This document shows positions 1 through 9,552 of a DNA stretch of 64,000 nt, piece by piece; the stretch's first letter is position 1; each line of letters starts with the position of its first letter. A program made the position numbers and the translations under genes. The notes under the pieces are model-generated. The model saw only the letters and a program-made list of their open reading frames with translations, was not told the DNA's origin and did not search any database. The DNA is from Scandinavium manionii. GTDB lineage: Bacteria; Pseudomonadota; Gammaproteobacteria; Enterobacterales; Enterobacteriaceae. The stretch spans positions 330,705-394,704 of the forward strand of contig NZ_JALIGC010000036.1 of the NCBI RefSeq assembly GCF_024764775.1, in the 5' to 3' direction.

Positions 1-1044
1 TTTACGCCGTTCCATCTTATCCATATCGATAATATCGTTGAAGATATTACCCAGCGTGACCGCTGAAACGTGGATGGTTTTCAGGTATTTTTCCTGCTCA
101 GATGTCAATTCGGTATCCAGCAGAATACGGCTCAGGCCGACGATGCCGTTGAGCGGCGTACGCAGTTCGTGGCTGATGGTAGAAATAAAGGTGGTCTTAT
201 CACGGCTGGCGCGTTCAAGGGCATCCTGATAGCGCTTACGTTCCGTTATATCGCGCCCAAAGCCCATCAGACCGTGGCGCTTCCCGACGCGGTCGTAATA
301 CGGCACTTTGCGAATTTCGAAGCAGGCTTTGCGGCCATCGGGATAATCCAGCCACTGTTCGTAGGTCAGCGAAACATTGTGGCGGAATACTTTCTCATCG
401 GTTTCAATGACTTTGGCTGCAGCTTCCGGGGAATACACGTCAAGAGGTTTGAGGTTTACCAGCTGCTTTTCGCTTTTCCCGGTCAACAACTCCATCGCCC
501 GGTTACAGCCAGAAAATTCTTTATCTTCATTGCGGTAAAACACCAGGTCCGGCGAGGCATCAAGGAACGAACGCAGGAAAGACGACTGTTGCTCGAGCTG
601 AATTTGCGTCTGTTCGCGCTCTTTCATTTCGATTTTCAGCTGTTCCAGCGTGGTCTGACGCTCAGCTTCCGCCTTTTCGCGATCGGTGATTTCCTGATTA
701 AGCTGCGCAATATTGTCTTTCAACTGCACATTCAGCTTCAGGTCGCGGTCACGCATCTCTTCCAGCTTTTCGACCAAACGCGTAAGACGCTGGCGAGATT
801 CTTCCAGTTGCTCGACCACCACTGAGAGAAAATAAACCGCCCAGGGCGTGATCAACAGCCCAAAGAAAATGGAGCGGATAACATCAATACTCTCAACCTG
901 GCCGTGCAGCACCATGGTCACCGCCATCTGTACCACGATGGCTAACACCACCAGAGCCAGCGCCAACAGCAGCGAGAAGCGTACCAGGCCGAGCTTCATC
1001 ATCAGGTCGACATAGTACTGCGCAAGCATTCGGATTTGCTTCAT
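1..1044 (-). CDS. arcB: Aerobic respiration control sensor kinase ArcB (N-terminal part; runs off the window)
   Basis: ArcB is the inner-membrane hybrid histidine kinase that senses the redox state of the quinone pool and phosphorylates ArcA. Only the first 348 codons are present; the rest lies beyond base 1. Two hydrophobic segments (about residues 22-44 and 58-77) are followed by a charged, coiled-coil-like linker, a PAS region (about 150-270) and the H-box ISHELRTPLNG. The phospho-accepting histidine falls at residue 292, the position known for E. coli ArcB. The receiver and phosphotransfer domains are not visible. The ATG at 1044 follows a GGAA-type ribosome-binding site. It lies 90 bases downstream of yhcC on the same strand, the usual enterobacterial arrangement. 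Confidence 0.97.
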   Translation of the reverse strand, partial: MKQIRMLAQYYVDLMMKLGLVRFSLLLALALVVLAIVVQMAVTMVLHGQVESIDVIRSIFFGLLITPWAVYFLSVVVEQLEESRQRLTRLVEKLEEMRDRDLKLNVQLKDNIAQLNQEITDREKAEAERQTTLEQLKIEMKEREQTQIQLEQQSSFLRSFLDASPDLVFYRNEDKEFSGCNRAMELLTGKSEKQLVNLKPLDVYSPEAAAKVIETDEKVFRHNVSLTYEQWLDYPDGRKACFEIRKVPYYDRVGKRHGLMGFGRDITERKRYQDALERASRDKTTFISTISHELRTPLNGIVGLSRILLDTELTSEQEKYLKTIHVSAVTLGNIFNDIIDMDKMERRK

Positions 1045-1079
1045 AGGAATTTCCTTCACCACAACGTCGCTCAATAATA

Positions 1080-1133
1080 CCCAATTCTGAGCAACGCGTT
1101 GAAGGTTGTGCGAAAAATGCGGTGAGAATTGGG
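1080..1133. repeat. Inverted repeat between yhcC and arcB
   Basis: CCCAATTCT at 1080-1088 is exactly complementary to AGAATTGGG at 1125-1133, with 36 bases between. It fills the gap between the yhcC stop and the arcB start. No T-run follows, so it is not a classic terminator; it could form a leader structure in arcB mRNA. Confidence 0.4.
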
Positions 1134-1134
1134 G

Positions 1135-2067
1135 TTATGCGTCGGGGAAAGGGATAAAAGGCTTGCCAAGCGCGGAGCCCTGCACGCCATGTTCGTTAAG
1201 ATAGCGGTCCAGCTCCAGCATTCCGGTCCAGCGGTTCTCACACCACAGCGGGGCAAGCAGCGTCGGGCGACGTGCGTTAGCGGAAATGCGGTGATAGACA
1301 ACGTCCGGCGGCGTGTGGCGTATCATTTCGCCTGCGGTCTGGGTGTATTCATCCAGCTCAATGCCTTTCAGCCTACCCGCTTGCCAGGCTTTCGCCATGA
1401 TACTGCCGGTCACGATGTGTAATGGATGCAGCTTAATGCCATCGACGCCGGTCTCGACCACGTTTTCCAGCGTCTGCATACACTCCGCCTGCCCTTCGCC
1501 CGGCAGTCCGACAATCAAATGCGTACACACTTTAAGCCCACGTTCGCGTGCCAGACGCGTAGTGGCCTGGTAACAGGCAAAATCATGCCCACGATTGATG
1601 CGATGCAGGGTTTTATCCTGTGCGCTCTGCAAACCGAGCTCAAGCCACACTTCGTAGCCCATATCTTTATATTCACAGAGTAAATCCAGCACCGCCTCGG
1701 GCACGCAATCCGGACGCGTGCCCACGCATAATCCGACGATATTCGCCTGACTGACCGCCTGCTGATACATCGACCGTAGCACCTGCACTTCCGCAAAAGT
1801 GCTGGTATAAGCCTGAAAATACGCGAGATAACGTTTCGCGCGGTTCACCAAATGCGCCTGATGCGCCAGCTGATCCGCAATGGAGCGGTGCTGCTGCGCC
1901 TCATCGGCAAACGACGCCACATTACAGAAAGTGCAGCCGCCGCGGCCAATGGTGCCATCGCGATTTGGGCAGCTAAAACCGCCATGCAGGGTCAGCTTAT
2001 GCACCTTTTCGCCATGGCGACGCATAAGATCCCCACCAAACATATTGACTAATTTCTGTAACTGCAT
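1135..2067 (-). CDS. yhcC: YhcC, TIGR01212-type radical SAM protein
   Basis: A 310-residue protein matching E. coli YhcC (about 309). Cysteines 33, 45 and 48, in CPNRDGTIGRGGCTFC, have the spacing of the radical-SAM [4Fe-4S] binding loop of this family. Further along, VGLCVGTRPDCVPEAVLDLL and GHDFACYQATTRLARERG resemble the conserved core of the YhcC/Elp3-like group. The enzyme should use S-adenosylmethionine to make a 5'-deoxyadenosyl radical; its substrate is not established as far as I know. The start MQLQKLVNMFGGD is the family N-terminus. It lies upstream of arcB on the same strand and is divergent from gltB, with which it shares a 670-base intergenic region. Confidence 0.95.
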   Translation of the reverse strand: MQLQKLVNMFGGDLMRRHGEKVHKLTLHGGFSCPNRDGTIGRGGCTFCNVASFADEAQQHRSIADQLAHQAHLVNRAKRYLAYFQAYTSTFAEVQVLRSMYQQAVSQANIVGLCVGTRPDCVPEAVLDLLCEYKDMGYEVWLELGLQSAQDKTLHRINRGHDFACYQATTRLARERGLKVCTHLIVGLPGEGQAECMQTLENVVETGVDGIKLHPLHIVTGSIMAKAWQAGRLKGIELDEYTQTAGEMIRHTPPDVVYHRISANARRPTLLAPLWCENRWTGMLELDRYLNEHGVQGSALGKPFIPFPDA

Positions 2068-2362
2068 AATCTGATAGACCGCACCTTTCGAAGAGGTGCA
2101 AAGCCTGCCATTTTTAGTCTCTTTCGGCGCTGACCTGGATCAAACGCTCCGGACATGCCACATCCATTGCATAACCACTCAAGATAACTGCAATTTCATT
2201 CACCACTCCGGTGATTACTTTTCCTTATGTTGACCCTCGATTTTTCACTATTACCGTGCCAGATGAAAAACAGTGTCATCAGGGGGATTTAGCCACCACG
2301 GCAGAACATTATTCTGCGATAAAAAAGCCACTCAGCACAGAACCGCCATAATTGCGCTTTCA

Positions 2363-2384
2363 TATAGTGAGAGAGATCACATTC
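2363..2384 (+). promoter_or_regulatory. CRP-like site upstream of gltB
   Basis: GTGA-GAGAGA-TCAC at 2367-2380 matches the core of the CRP consensus, with a 6-base spacer and CA following the right half. CRP control of gltBDF is known in E. coli, but this site would sit about 150 bases upstream of the predicted start, so the assignment is tentative. Confidence 0.35.
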
Positions 2385-2492
2385 AGCAGCCGGTTCGCTG
2401 AGGGTAAATGCATTGTTAAAAAGCACAAATTCCAATAACAATCATATAGTTAACCTACCTATAGCACATTTTTGCATAAATAAGATTGCCAT

Positions 2493-2521
2493 TTGACCTG
2501 TGTGCGGATTCCCGATAACTT
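2493..2521 (+). promoter_or_regulatory. Candidate sigma-70 promoter of gltBD
   Basis: TTGACC (2493-2498) and TAACTT (2516-2521) are separated by 17 bases. Transcription from here would give a leader of roughly 210 nucleotides. The -10 match is only moderate. Confidence 0.45.
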
Positions 2522-2737
2522 GAGGATCCGCTGGAAGCTTTCTCGATGAGCAGTCTGCTCATCATATTTATGCAGTAATTGAGATTCCCTCTGAAGCAAG
2601 TCCGCAATACTTGTTTACCGATGCGAAAGGATTTTGAGAGGGCGAATGCGTGGCCTGTGCCCCGCCGCCTTGCTCTTTCTACGCCTGCGCGCAACGGTCC
2701 AGAGTGTGTCTCGTAGAGCCTGGGGAGGTTCACTGAT

Positions 2738-5700
2738 ATGTTGTACGATAAATCCCTTGAGAGGGATAACTGTGGTTTCGGCCTGATCGCCCACATAGAA
2801 GGCGAACCTAGCCACAAGGTAGTGCGTACCGCCATTCACGCACTGGCCCGCATGCAGCACCGTGGTGCGATCCTCGCCGATGGTAAAACCGGTGACGGTT
2901 GTGGCCTGCTGCTGCAAAAACCTGATCGCTTCTTCCGCCTCGTGGCCGAAGAGCGCGGCTGGCGCTTAGCTAAAAACTACGCGGTCGGTATGCTGTTCCT
3001 GAATAAAGACGCCGAGCTCGCTGCAGCTTCGCGTCGAGTGGTTGAAGAAGAACTTCAGCGTGAAACCCTGTCCATTGTCGGCTGGCGCGACGTGCCAACC
3101 AACGAAGGGGTGCTCGGTGAAATCGCCCTCTCCTCGCTGCCTCGTATCGAACAAATTTTTGTTAACGCGCCGGCTGGCTGGCGTCCGCGTGATATGGAAC
3201 GCCGTCTGTTCATCGCCCGTCGCCGTATTGAAAAGCGTCTTCAGGAAGACAAAGACTTCTACATCTGTAGCCTGTCAAACCTGGTCAACATCTATAAAGG
3301 TCTGTGTATGCCGGCGGATTTGCCGCGCTTCTACCTGGACCTGGCGGACCTGCGTCTGGAATCGGCCATTTGCCTGTTCCACCAGCGCTTCTCCACCAAC
3401 ACCGTGCCGCGCTGGCCGCTGGCACAGCCGTTCCGCTATCTGGCGCACAACGGCGAAATCAATACCATTACCGGTAACCGCCAGTGGGCACGCGCCCGTA
3501 CTTATAAATTCCAGACCCCGCTGATCCCCGATTTGCATGATGCCGCGCCGTTCGTGAACGAAACCGGCTCTGACTCCAGCTCGATGGACAACATGCTTGA
3601 ACTGCTGCTGGCCGGCGGGATGGATATCGTGCGCGCCATGCGTCTGCTTGTTCCGCCTGCCTGGCAGAACAACCCGGATATGGACCCGGATCTGCGTGCG
3701 TTCTTCGACTTCAACTCCATGCACATGGAGCCGTGGGACGGCCCGGCGGGCATCGTCATGTCTGATGGTCGCTACGCAGCCTGTAACCTCGACCGTAACG
3801 GTCTGCGCCCGGCGCGCTATGTCATCACCAAAGACAAGCTCATCACTTGCGCCTCTGAAGTCGGGATCTGGGATTACCAGCCGGACGAAGTGGTAGAAAA
3901 AGGCCGCGTTGGGCCTGGCGAGCTGATGGTTATCGACACCCGTGCGGGCCGCATTCTGCACTCCGCGGAAACCGATCACGACCTGAAAATCCGTCATCCG
4001 TACAAAGAGTGGATGGAGAAAAACGTCCGCCGTCTGGTGCCGTTTGAAGATATGCCAGACTCTGACGTCGGCAGCCGCGAGCTGGACGACGATATGCTCG
4101 CCAGCTACCAGAAACAGTTTAACTACAGCGCGGAAGAGCTGGACTCGGTTATCCGCGTGCTGGGTGAAAACGGTCAGGAAGCGGTCGGATCAATGGGTGA
4201 CGATACCCCGTTTGCCGTGCTCTCCAGCCAGCCACGCATCATTTACGACTATTTCCGCCAGCAGTTTGCGCAGGTGACCAACCCGCCAATCGATCCGCTG
4301 CGTGAAGCGCACGTGATGTCGCTCGCCACCAGCATCGGCCGTGAAATGAACGTCTTCTGCGAAGCGGAAGGCCAGGCACACCGTCTGAGCTTCAAATCGC
4401 CGATTCTGCTGTACTCCGATTTCAAACAGCTGACCACACTGACGGAAGATCACTACCGGGCCGACACGCTGGACATCACGTACGACGTGACCGAAACCAA
4501 CCTGGAAGCAACCGTCAACGCGCTGTGCGACAAAGCTGAGCAGATGGTGCGCAACGGCACCGTGCTGCTGGTGCTGTCCGACCGTAACATCGCTAAAAAC
4601 CGTCTGCCGGTTCCGGCACCGATGGCCGTAGGCGCGATTCAGACTCGCCTGGTTGATAAGAGCCTGCGTTGCGATGCCAACATCATCGTAGAAACCGCAA
4701 GCGCCCGCGACCCGCACCACTTTGCCGTGTTGTTAGGCTTCGGCGCGACAGCGGTTTACCCGTATCTCGCCTATGAAACACTGGCGAAGCTGGTCGACAG
4801 CAAAGCTATCGAAAAAGATTACCGCCATGTGATGCTGAACTATCGTAACGGCATCAACAAAGGTCTGTACAAAATTATGTCCAAAATGGGCATTTCGACC
4901 ATCGCCTCTTACCGCTGTTCGAAACTGTTTGAGGCCGTTGGCCTGCACGATGACGTGTCAGACCTCTGCTTCCAGGGCGTGGTCAGTCGTATCGGCGGCG
5001 CAGGCTTTGAGGACTTCCAGCAGGACCTGCTGAACCTGTCCAAACGTGCCTGGCTGGCGCGCAAGCCGCTCGATCAGGGTGGTTTGCTGAAATACGTTCA
5101 CGGTGGCGAATATCACGCCTATAACCCGGATGTGGTTCGCACCCTGCAACAGGCGGTACAGACCGGTGATTACAGCGATTATCAGCAGTATTCTAAGCTG
5201 GTAAATGAGCGCCCGGCGGCAACGCTGCGCGATCTGCTGGCGGTAAATCCAGGGACTGACGCTGTTAGCATCAACGACGTTGAACCTGCGACCGAACTGT
5301 TCAAACGTTTCGACACCGCGGCAATGTCCATCGGCGCACTGAGCCCGGAAGCCCACGAAGCACTGGCGGAAGCCATGAACAGCATCGGCGGCAATTCCAA
5401 CTCCGGTGAAGGCGGCGAAGATCCTGCGCGTTATGGCACCAACAAAGTGTCTCGCATCAAGCAGGTGGCTTCCGGTCGTTTCGGCGTCACGCCAGCCTAT
5501 CTGGTTAACGCCGATGTGATTCAGATTAAAGTTGCACAGGGCGCAAAACCGGGTGAAGGCGGTCAGTTACCGGGCGATAAAGTCACGCCGTACATCGCCA
5601 AACTGCGTTATTCCGTGCCGGGTGTGACCCTGATTTCCCCACCGCCGCACCACGATATCTACTCTATCGAGGATTTGGCACAGCTGATTTTCGACCTGAA

Positions 5701-7198
5701 ACAGGTCAACCCGAAAGCGATGATTTCCGTGAAGCTGGTTTCCGAGCCGGGCGTGGGCACCATCGCCACCGGAGTCGCGAAAGCCTATGCTGACCTGATT
5801 ACCATCGCCGGTTACGACGGTGGTACCGGCGCCAGCCCACTTTCCTCAGTGAAATACGCGGGTTGTCCGTGGGAGCTGGGCCTGGTGGAAACTCAACAGG
5901 CACTGGTCGCTAACGGCCTGCGTCATAAAATTCGTTTGCAGGTGGATGGCGGTCTGAAGACCGGCCTCGACATCATCAAAGCGGCTATCCTCGGCGCGGA
6001 AAGCTTCGGCTTCGGCACCGGTCCGATGGTGGCGCTGGGCTGTAAATACCTGCGAATTTGTCACCTGAACAACTGCGCAACAGGCGTGGCAACTCAGGAT
6101 GAAAAACTGCGTAAGAACCACTATCACGGCCTGCCGTTCAAAGTGACCAACTACTTTGAATTCATCGCCCGCGAAACCCGCGAGCTGATGGCGCAGCTGG
6201 GCGTGAAGCGTCTGGTAGACCTGATTGGTCGTACCGACTTGCTCAAAGAGCTGGAGGGCTTCACCGCCAAACAGCAGAAGCTGGACCTGTCGAAACTGCT
6301 GGAAACCGCCGAGCCGCATCCGGGCAAAGCGCTGTACTGCACTGAGCACAACCCACCGTTTGATAACGGCGTACTGAACGCGCAGCTGTTGCAGCAGGCG
6401 AAGCCGTTTGTCGATGAGAAGCAGAGCAAAACGTTCTGGTTTGATATTCGCAACACCGATCGTTCCGTGGGCGCTACGCTGTCGGGCTACATTGCGCAGA
6501 CGCACGGCGACCAGGGTCTGGCTTCCGATCCGATTAAAGCGCACTTCAGCGGCACCGCAGGCCAGAGCTTCGGCGTGTGGAACGCAGGCGGCGTTGAACT
6601 GTACCTGACCGGCGATGCCAACGACTACGTCGGCAAAGGCATGGCAGGCGGCCTGCTGGCCATTCGTCCTCCGGTCGGTTCCGCCTTCCGCAGCCACGAA
6701 GCCAGCATCATCGGCAACACCTGTCTGTACGGTGCGACCGGCGGTCGTCTGTATGCTGCGGGCCGTGCGGGTGAACGTTTCGCCGTGCGTAACTCCGGGG
6801 CTATCACCGTGGTTGAAGGCATCGGCGATAACGGTTGTGAATACATGACCGGCGGCATCGTCTGCGTGCTGGGTAAAACCGGCGTCAACTTTGGCGCAGG
6901 CATGACCGGCGGTTTCGCCTATGTACTGGATGAAGACGGTGATTTCCGCAAACGCGTGAACCCGGAACTGGTCGAAGTGCTGGACGTAGACTCTCTCGCT
7001 ATTCACGAAGAGCATCTGCGCGGGCTGATTACCGAACATGTACAGCTCACCGGCTCCCAGCGCGGCGAAGAAATTCTGGCTAACTGGCCTGCGTTCTCAG
7101 CGAAATTCGCCCTGGTTAAACCGAAGTCCAGCGATGTCAAAGCACTGTTGGGTCACCGTAGTCGTAGCGCCGCAGAATTGCGCGTGCAGGCGCAGTAA
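2738..7198 (+). CDS. gltB: Glutamate synthase (NADPH) large subunit
   Basis: The 1486-residue alpha subunit of glutamate synthase converts glutamine plus 2-oxoglutarate into two glutamates in the cytoplasm, with GltD supplying NADPH electrons. The protein begins MLYDKSLERDN followed by CGFGLIAHIEG. The 11 residues are a propeptide, and its removal exposes Cys12 as the N-terminal nucleophile of the class II glutaminase domain. The central and FMN-binding synthase domains follow. Cys1102, Cys1108 and Cys1113 (CKYLRICHLNNC) are the [3Fe-4S] ligands. A glycine-rich GXXGXXXG beta-helix domain closes the protein. The older longer start used for some E. coli entries is not supported: GGGGAGG is placed to serve the ATG at 2738. 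The stop lies 9 bases before gltD. Confidence 0.99.
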   Translation: MLYDKSLERDNCGFGLIAHIEGEPSHKVVRTAIHALARMQHRGAILADGKTGDGCGLLLQKPDRFFRLVAEERGWRLAKNYAVGMLFLNKDAELAAASRRVVEEELQRETLSIVGWRDVPTNEGVLGEIALSSLPRIEQIFVNAPAGWRPRDMERRLFIARRRIEKRLQEDKDFYICSLSNLVNIYKGLCMPADLPRFYLDLADLRLESAICLFHQRFSTNTVPRWPLAQPFRYLAHNGEINTITGNRQWARARTYKFQTPLIPDLHDAAPFVNETGSDSSSMDNMLELLLAGGMDIVRAMRLLVPPAWQNNPDMDPDLRAFFDFNSMHMEPWDGPAGIVMSDGRYAACNLDRNGLRPARYVITKDKLITCASEVGIWDYQPDEVVEKGRVGPGELMVIDTRAGRILHSAETDHDLKIRHPYKEWMEKNVRRLVPFEDMPDSDVGSRELDDDMLASYQKQFNYSAEELDSVIRVLGENGQEAVGSMGDDTPFAVLSSQPRIIYDYFRQQFAQVTNPPIDPLREAHVMSLATSIGREMNVFCEAEGQAHRLSFKSPILLYSDFKQLTTLTEDHYRADTLDITYDVTETNLEATVNALCDKAEQMVRNGTVLLVLSDRNIAKNRLPVPAPMAVGAIQTRLVDKSLRCDANIIVETASARDPHHFAVLLGFGATAVYPYLAYETLAKLVDSKAIEKDYRHVMLNYRNGINKGLYKIMSKMGISTIASYRCSKLFEAVGLHDDVSDLCFQGVVSRIGGAGFEDFQQDLLNLSKRAWLARKPLDQGGLLKYVHGGEYHAYNPDVVRTLQQAVQTGDYSDYQQYSKLVNERPAATLRDLLAVNPGTDAVSINDVEPATELFKRFDTAAMSIGALSPEAHEALAEAMNSIGGNSNSGEGGEDPARYGTNKVSRIKQVASGRFGVTPAYLVNADVIQIKVAQGAKPGEGGQLPGDKVTPYIAKLRYSVPGVTLISPPPHHDIYSIEDLAQLIFDLKQVNPKAMISVKLVSEPGVGTIATGVAKAYADLITIAGYDGGTGASPLSSVKYAGCPWELGLVETQQALVANGLRHKIRLQVDGGLKTGLDIIKAAILGAESFGFGTGPMVALGCKYLRICHLNNCATGVATQDEKLRKNHYHGLPFKVTNYFEFIARETRELMAQLGVKRLVDLIGRTDLLKELEGFTAKQQKLDLSKLLETAEPHPGKALYCTEHNPPFDNGVLNAQLLQQAKPFVDEKQSKTFWFDIRNTDRSVGATLSGYIAQTHGDQGLASDPIKAHFSGTAGQSFGVWNAGGVELYLTGDANDYVGKGMAGGLLAIRPPVGSAFRSHEASIIGNTCLYGATGGRLYAAGRAGERFAVRNSGAITVVEGIGDNGCEYMTGGIVCVLGKTGVNFGAGMTGGFAYVLDEDGDFRKRVNPELVEVLDVDSLAIHEEHLRGLITEHVQLTGSQRGEEILANWPAFSAKFALVKPKSSDVKALLGHRSRSAAELRVQAQ

Positions 7199-7207
7199 GG
7201 AAAATCG

Positions 7208-8626
7208 ATGAGTCAGAATGTTTATCAGTTTATCGACTTGCAGCGCGTTGATCCGCCAAAGAAACCGCTGAAGATCCGTAAAATTGAATTTGTTGAGATC
7301 TACGAGACGTTCTCCGAAGGCCAGGCTAAAGCACAGGCAGACCGCTGCCTGTCCTGCGGCAACCCTTACTGTGAGTGGAAATGTCCGGTCCACAACTACA
7401 TCCCGAACTGGCTGAAGCTCGCCAACGAAGGGCGTATTTTTGAAGCGGCAGAACTGTCGCATCAAACCAATACCCTGCCGGAAGTGTGCGGTCGCGTGTG
7501 CCCGCAGGATCGTCTGTGTGAAGGTTCCTGTACGCTGAACGACGAGTTCGGCGCGGTGACCATCGGCAACATCGAGCGCTATATCAACGATAAAGCGTTC
7601 GAAATGGGCTGGCGTCCGGACATGACCGGTGTGAAGCAAACCGACAAACGCGTGGCGATTATCGGTGCGGGACCGGCAGGCCTGGCCTGTGCCGACGTCC
7701 TGACCCGTAATGGCGTGAAAGCGGTGGTCTTCGACCGTCATCCAGAAATCGGCGGCCTGCTGACTTTCGGTATTCCGGCCTTCAAGCTGGAAAAAGAAGT
7801 CATGACCCGTCGTCGTAAAATCTTCACCGACATGGGCATTGAGTTCAAACTCAATATCGAAGTGGGCCGTGACGTACAAATCGACGATCTGCTGAAAGAT
7901 TACGATGCGGTGTTCCTCGGCGTCGGCACCTATCAGTCAATGCGCGGTGGGCTGGAGAATGAGGATGCGAATGGCGTGTTTGACGCCTTGCCATTCCTGA
8001 TTGCCAATACCAAACAGATGATGGGCTTCGGCGAGTCGGCGGAAGAGCCGTACGTGAATATGGAAGGCAAACGCGTGGTGGTTCTGGGCGGGGGTGATAC
8101 CGCGATGGACTGCGTGCGCACCTCTATTCGTCAGGGCGCAACGCACGTCACCTGTGCTTATCGTCGTGACGAAGAAAACATGCCAGGCTCACGTCGTGAA
8201 GTGAAAAATGCGCGTGAAGAAGGTGTGGAATTCCAGTTCAATGTGCAACCGTTGGGCGTGGAAGTGAACGCCAACGGTAAAGTTAGCGGCGTGAAAATGG
8301 CGCGTACTGAAATGGGTGCGCCAGATGCCAAAGGCCGTCGTCGCGCAGAAATCGTGGCCGGTTCCGAGCACATTGTGCCTGCCGATGCGGTGGTGATGGC
8401 GTTCGGGTTCCGTCCTCACAGCATGGAATGGCTGGCGAAACACAGCGTCGAACTGGATTCGCAGGGCCGCGTGATCGCGCCAGAAGGCAACGAAAACGCC
8501 TTCCAGACCAGCAACCCGAAAATCTTCGCCGGTGGTGATATCGTGCGTGGTTCTGACCTGGTGGTGACCGCCATTGCAGAAGGTCGCAAAGCGGCTGACG
8601 GCATTATGAACTACCTGGAAGTGTAA
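7208..8626 (+). CDS. gltD: Glutamate synthase (NADPH) small subunit
   Basis: The 472-residue beta subunit has the same length as in E. coli. It passes electrons from NADPH through FAD and [4Fe-4S] clusters to GltB. Cysteine-rich motifs near the N-terminus (CLSCGNPYCEWKCP, then CGRVCPQDRLCEGSC) bind iron-sulfur clusters. A dinucleotide-binding motif, VAIIGAGPAGLACADVL (about residue 150), binds FAD, and a second, VVVLGGGDTAMDCV (about residue 292), binds NADPH. The C-terminal FAGGDIVRG motif is typical of the family. It is translated 9 bases after the gltB stop, so the two form one operon. No gltF follows; a terminator shared with the convergent nan operon comes next. Confidence 0.99.
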   Translation: MSQNVYQFIDLQRVDPPKKPLKIRKIEFVEIYETFSEGQAKAQADRCLSCGNPYCEWKCPVHNYIPNWLKLANEGRIFEAAELSHQTNTLPEVCGRVCPQDRLCEGSCTLNDEFGAVTIGNIERYINDKAFEMGWRPDMTGVKQTDKRVAIIGAGPAGLACADVLTRNGVKAVVFDRHPEIGGLLTFGIPAFKLEKEVMTRRRKIFTDMGIEFKLNIEVGRDVQIDDLLKDYDAVFLGVGTYQSMRGGLENEDANGVFDALPFLIANTKQMMGFGESAEEPYVNMEGKRVVVLGGGDTAMDCVRTSIRQGATHVTCAYRRDEENMPGSRREVKNAREEGVEFQFNVQPLGVEVNANGKVSGVKMARTEMGAPDAKGRRRAEIVAGSEHIVPADAVVMAFGFRPHSMEWLAKHSVELDSQGRVIAPEGNENAFQTSNPKIFAGGDIVRGSDLVVTAIAEGRKAADGIMNYLEV

Positions 8627-8654
8627 TCCGCCAGAGTAATGACGGATGAAATAA

Positions 8655-8687
8655 AAGCCCGGTGAGCGCAAGCTTCCGGGTTTTTTT
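8655..8687. terminator. Bidirectional terminator between gltD and nanK
   Basis: CCCGG and CCGGG arms enclose an inner AGC-GCAA-GCT hairpin, with an A-run on the left and seven T on the right. It can end gltBD on the plus strand and nanATEK on the minus strand. Confidence 0.85.
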
Positions 8688-9552
8688 ATGACTGTGCCAG
8701 CATCGCTGCACCCAGCAATCCGGCATCATGCCGGTAATGTGCGGCTTGCAGCTTTACCTGATATACCGATGGTTCTTGTGAAAGGTAGTCAGCAACCAGC
8801 GCTAAGTAACCATCGGCCAGGCCGACGCTACCGCCCATCACGACACGCTGACAATCGGTCACGGCTTTGACATCGGCAATCAGCCTCGCCAGCGCCCGAG
8901 CGGAGCGGTGCATCAGGCTCTGCGCTTGTGCATCTCCTTCACGCGCCTTGGCAAATATCGCTTTTGCATCCAGCCCGGCCAGATGGCCTTGCGCCGCGGC
9001 GGCAATTCCGCGCCCGGAGGCGATTGCTTCGACGCAGCCGATACGCCCGCAGCCACAGCGCGGTCCATTAGGGTCCGCTAGCGTGTGGCCCAGATGTCCT
9101 GCCAGACCACCGCAGCCCATCAACAGCTTTCCACGACTGACGATCCCGCCGCCCACACCGGTCGACACGGTGATAAACGCCATCTCTTCAATAGACTCGC
9201 CCAGAGCCTGAAATTCGGCCCAGGCCGCAGCCTGCGCATCATTCAGAGCCAAACAAGGTAAACCGGTGATGCGCGCAACCGTCTCCTGTAAGGGAAAATG
9301 CAGCAGCCCACCGAGATTCCCCGGATTAATGGCCGTTAAAATCCCCTGGTGAATGATTCCCGTGCAAGCCACCGCCACACATTTCGCCCGCTGCGCCAAC
9401 GGGGAAAGTAACGTTTCCAGGCTCGCGGTAAGCGCCTGAGGTGTTTTGCTGGCAGGCGTGGGGCATTCGTGACGTTCCACAATTTGAAAGCTGCCATCGA
9501 TCAGCGCCGCCGCCAGTTTGGTGCCGCCAATATCCACCGCCAGCAGGGTCAT
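8686..9552 (-). CDS. nanK: N-acetylmannosamine kinase
   Basis: A 288-residue ROK-family kinase that phosphorylates N-acetylmannosamine to its 6-phosphate, the second step of sialic acid catabolism. The N-terminal MTLLAVDIGGTKLAAALI carries the ATP phosphate-binding motif. GCGGLAGHLGHTLAD and the CGCGRIGCVEA cysteine cluster form the ROK signature and zinc site. The start at 9552 was chosen because the reading frame continues upstream only into nanE coding sequence. Its ATG overlaps the nanE stop by 4 bases (ATGA), indicating translational coupling. It is the last gene of the operon here: no yhcH (nanQ) follows, and the terminator shared with gltD lies at the stop codon. Confidence 0.96.
   Translation of the reverse strand: MTLLAVDIGGTKLAAALIDGSFQIVERHECPTPASKTPQALTASLETLLSPLAQRAKCVAVACTGIIHQGILTAINPGNLGGLLHFPLQETVARITGLPCLALNDAQAAAWAEFQALGESIEEMAFITVSTGVGGGIVSRGKLLMGCGGLAGHLGHTLADPNGPRCGCGRIGCVEAIASGRGIAAAAQGHLAGLDAKAIFAKAREGDAQAQSLMHRSARALARLIADVKAVTDCQRVVMGGSVGLADGYLALVADYLSQEPSVYQVKLQAAHYRHDAGLLGAAMLAQS

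Larger units (their letters stand above)
2068..2737 (+). promoter_or_regulatory. Regulatory region and long leader between yhcC and gltB
   Basis: These 670 bases hold no gene I can support. The yhcC-proximal half is AT-rich, as expected for the array of Lrp, IHF and CRP sites known upstream of gltBDF in E. coli. The region contains a CRP-like site, a candidate sigma-70 promoter and, at 2545-2563, a 7-bp hairpin (GATGAGC/GCTCATC) in the presumed leader. The ribosome-binding site GGGGAGG ends about 9 bases before the gltB ATG. Confidence 0.6.

Noticed and set aside
70..825. A 251-codon open frame antisense to arcB
   Set aside because: The minus-strand frame encodes ArcB with its H-box at the correct residue; the plus-strand frame is a shadow.
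5846..7039. A 397-codon open frame on the minus strand inside gltB
   Set aside because: It is fully antisense to a highly conserved gene, has no ribosome-binding site and its translation resembles no family. It reflects codon bias of gltB.
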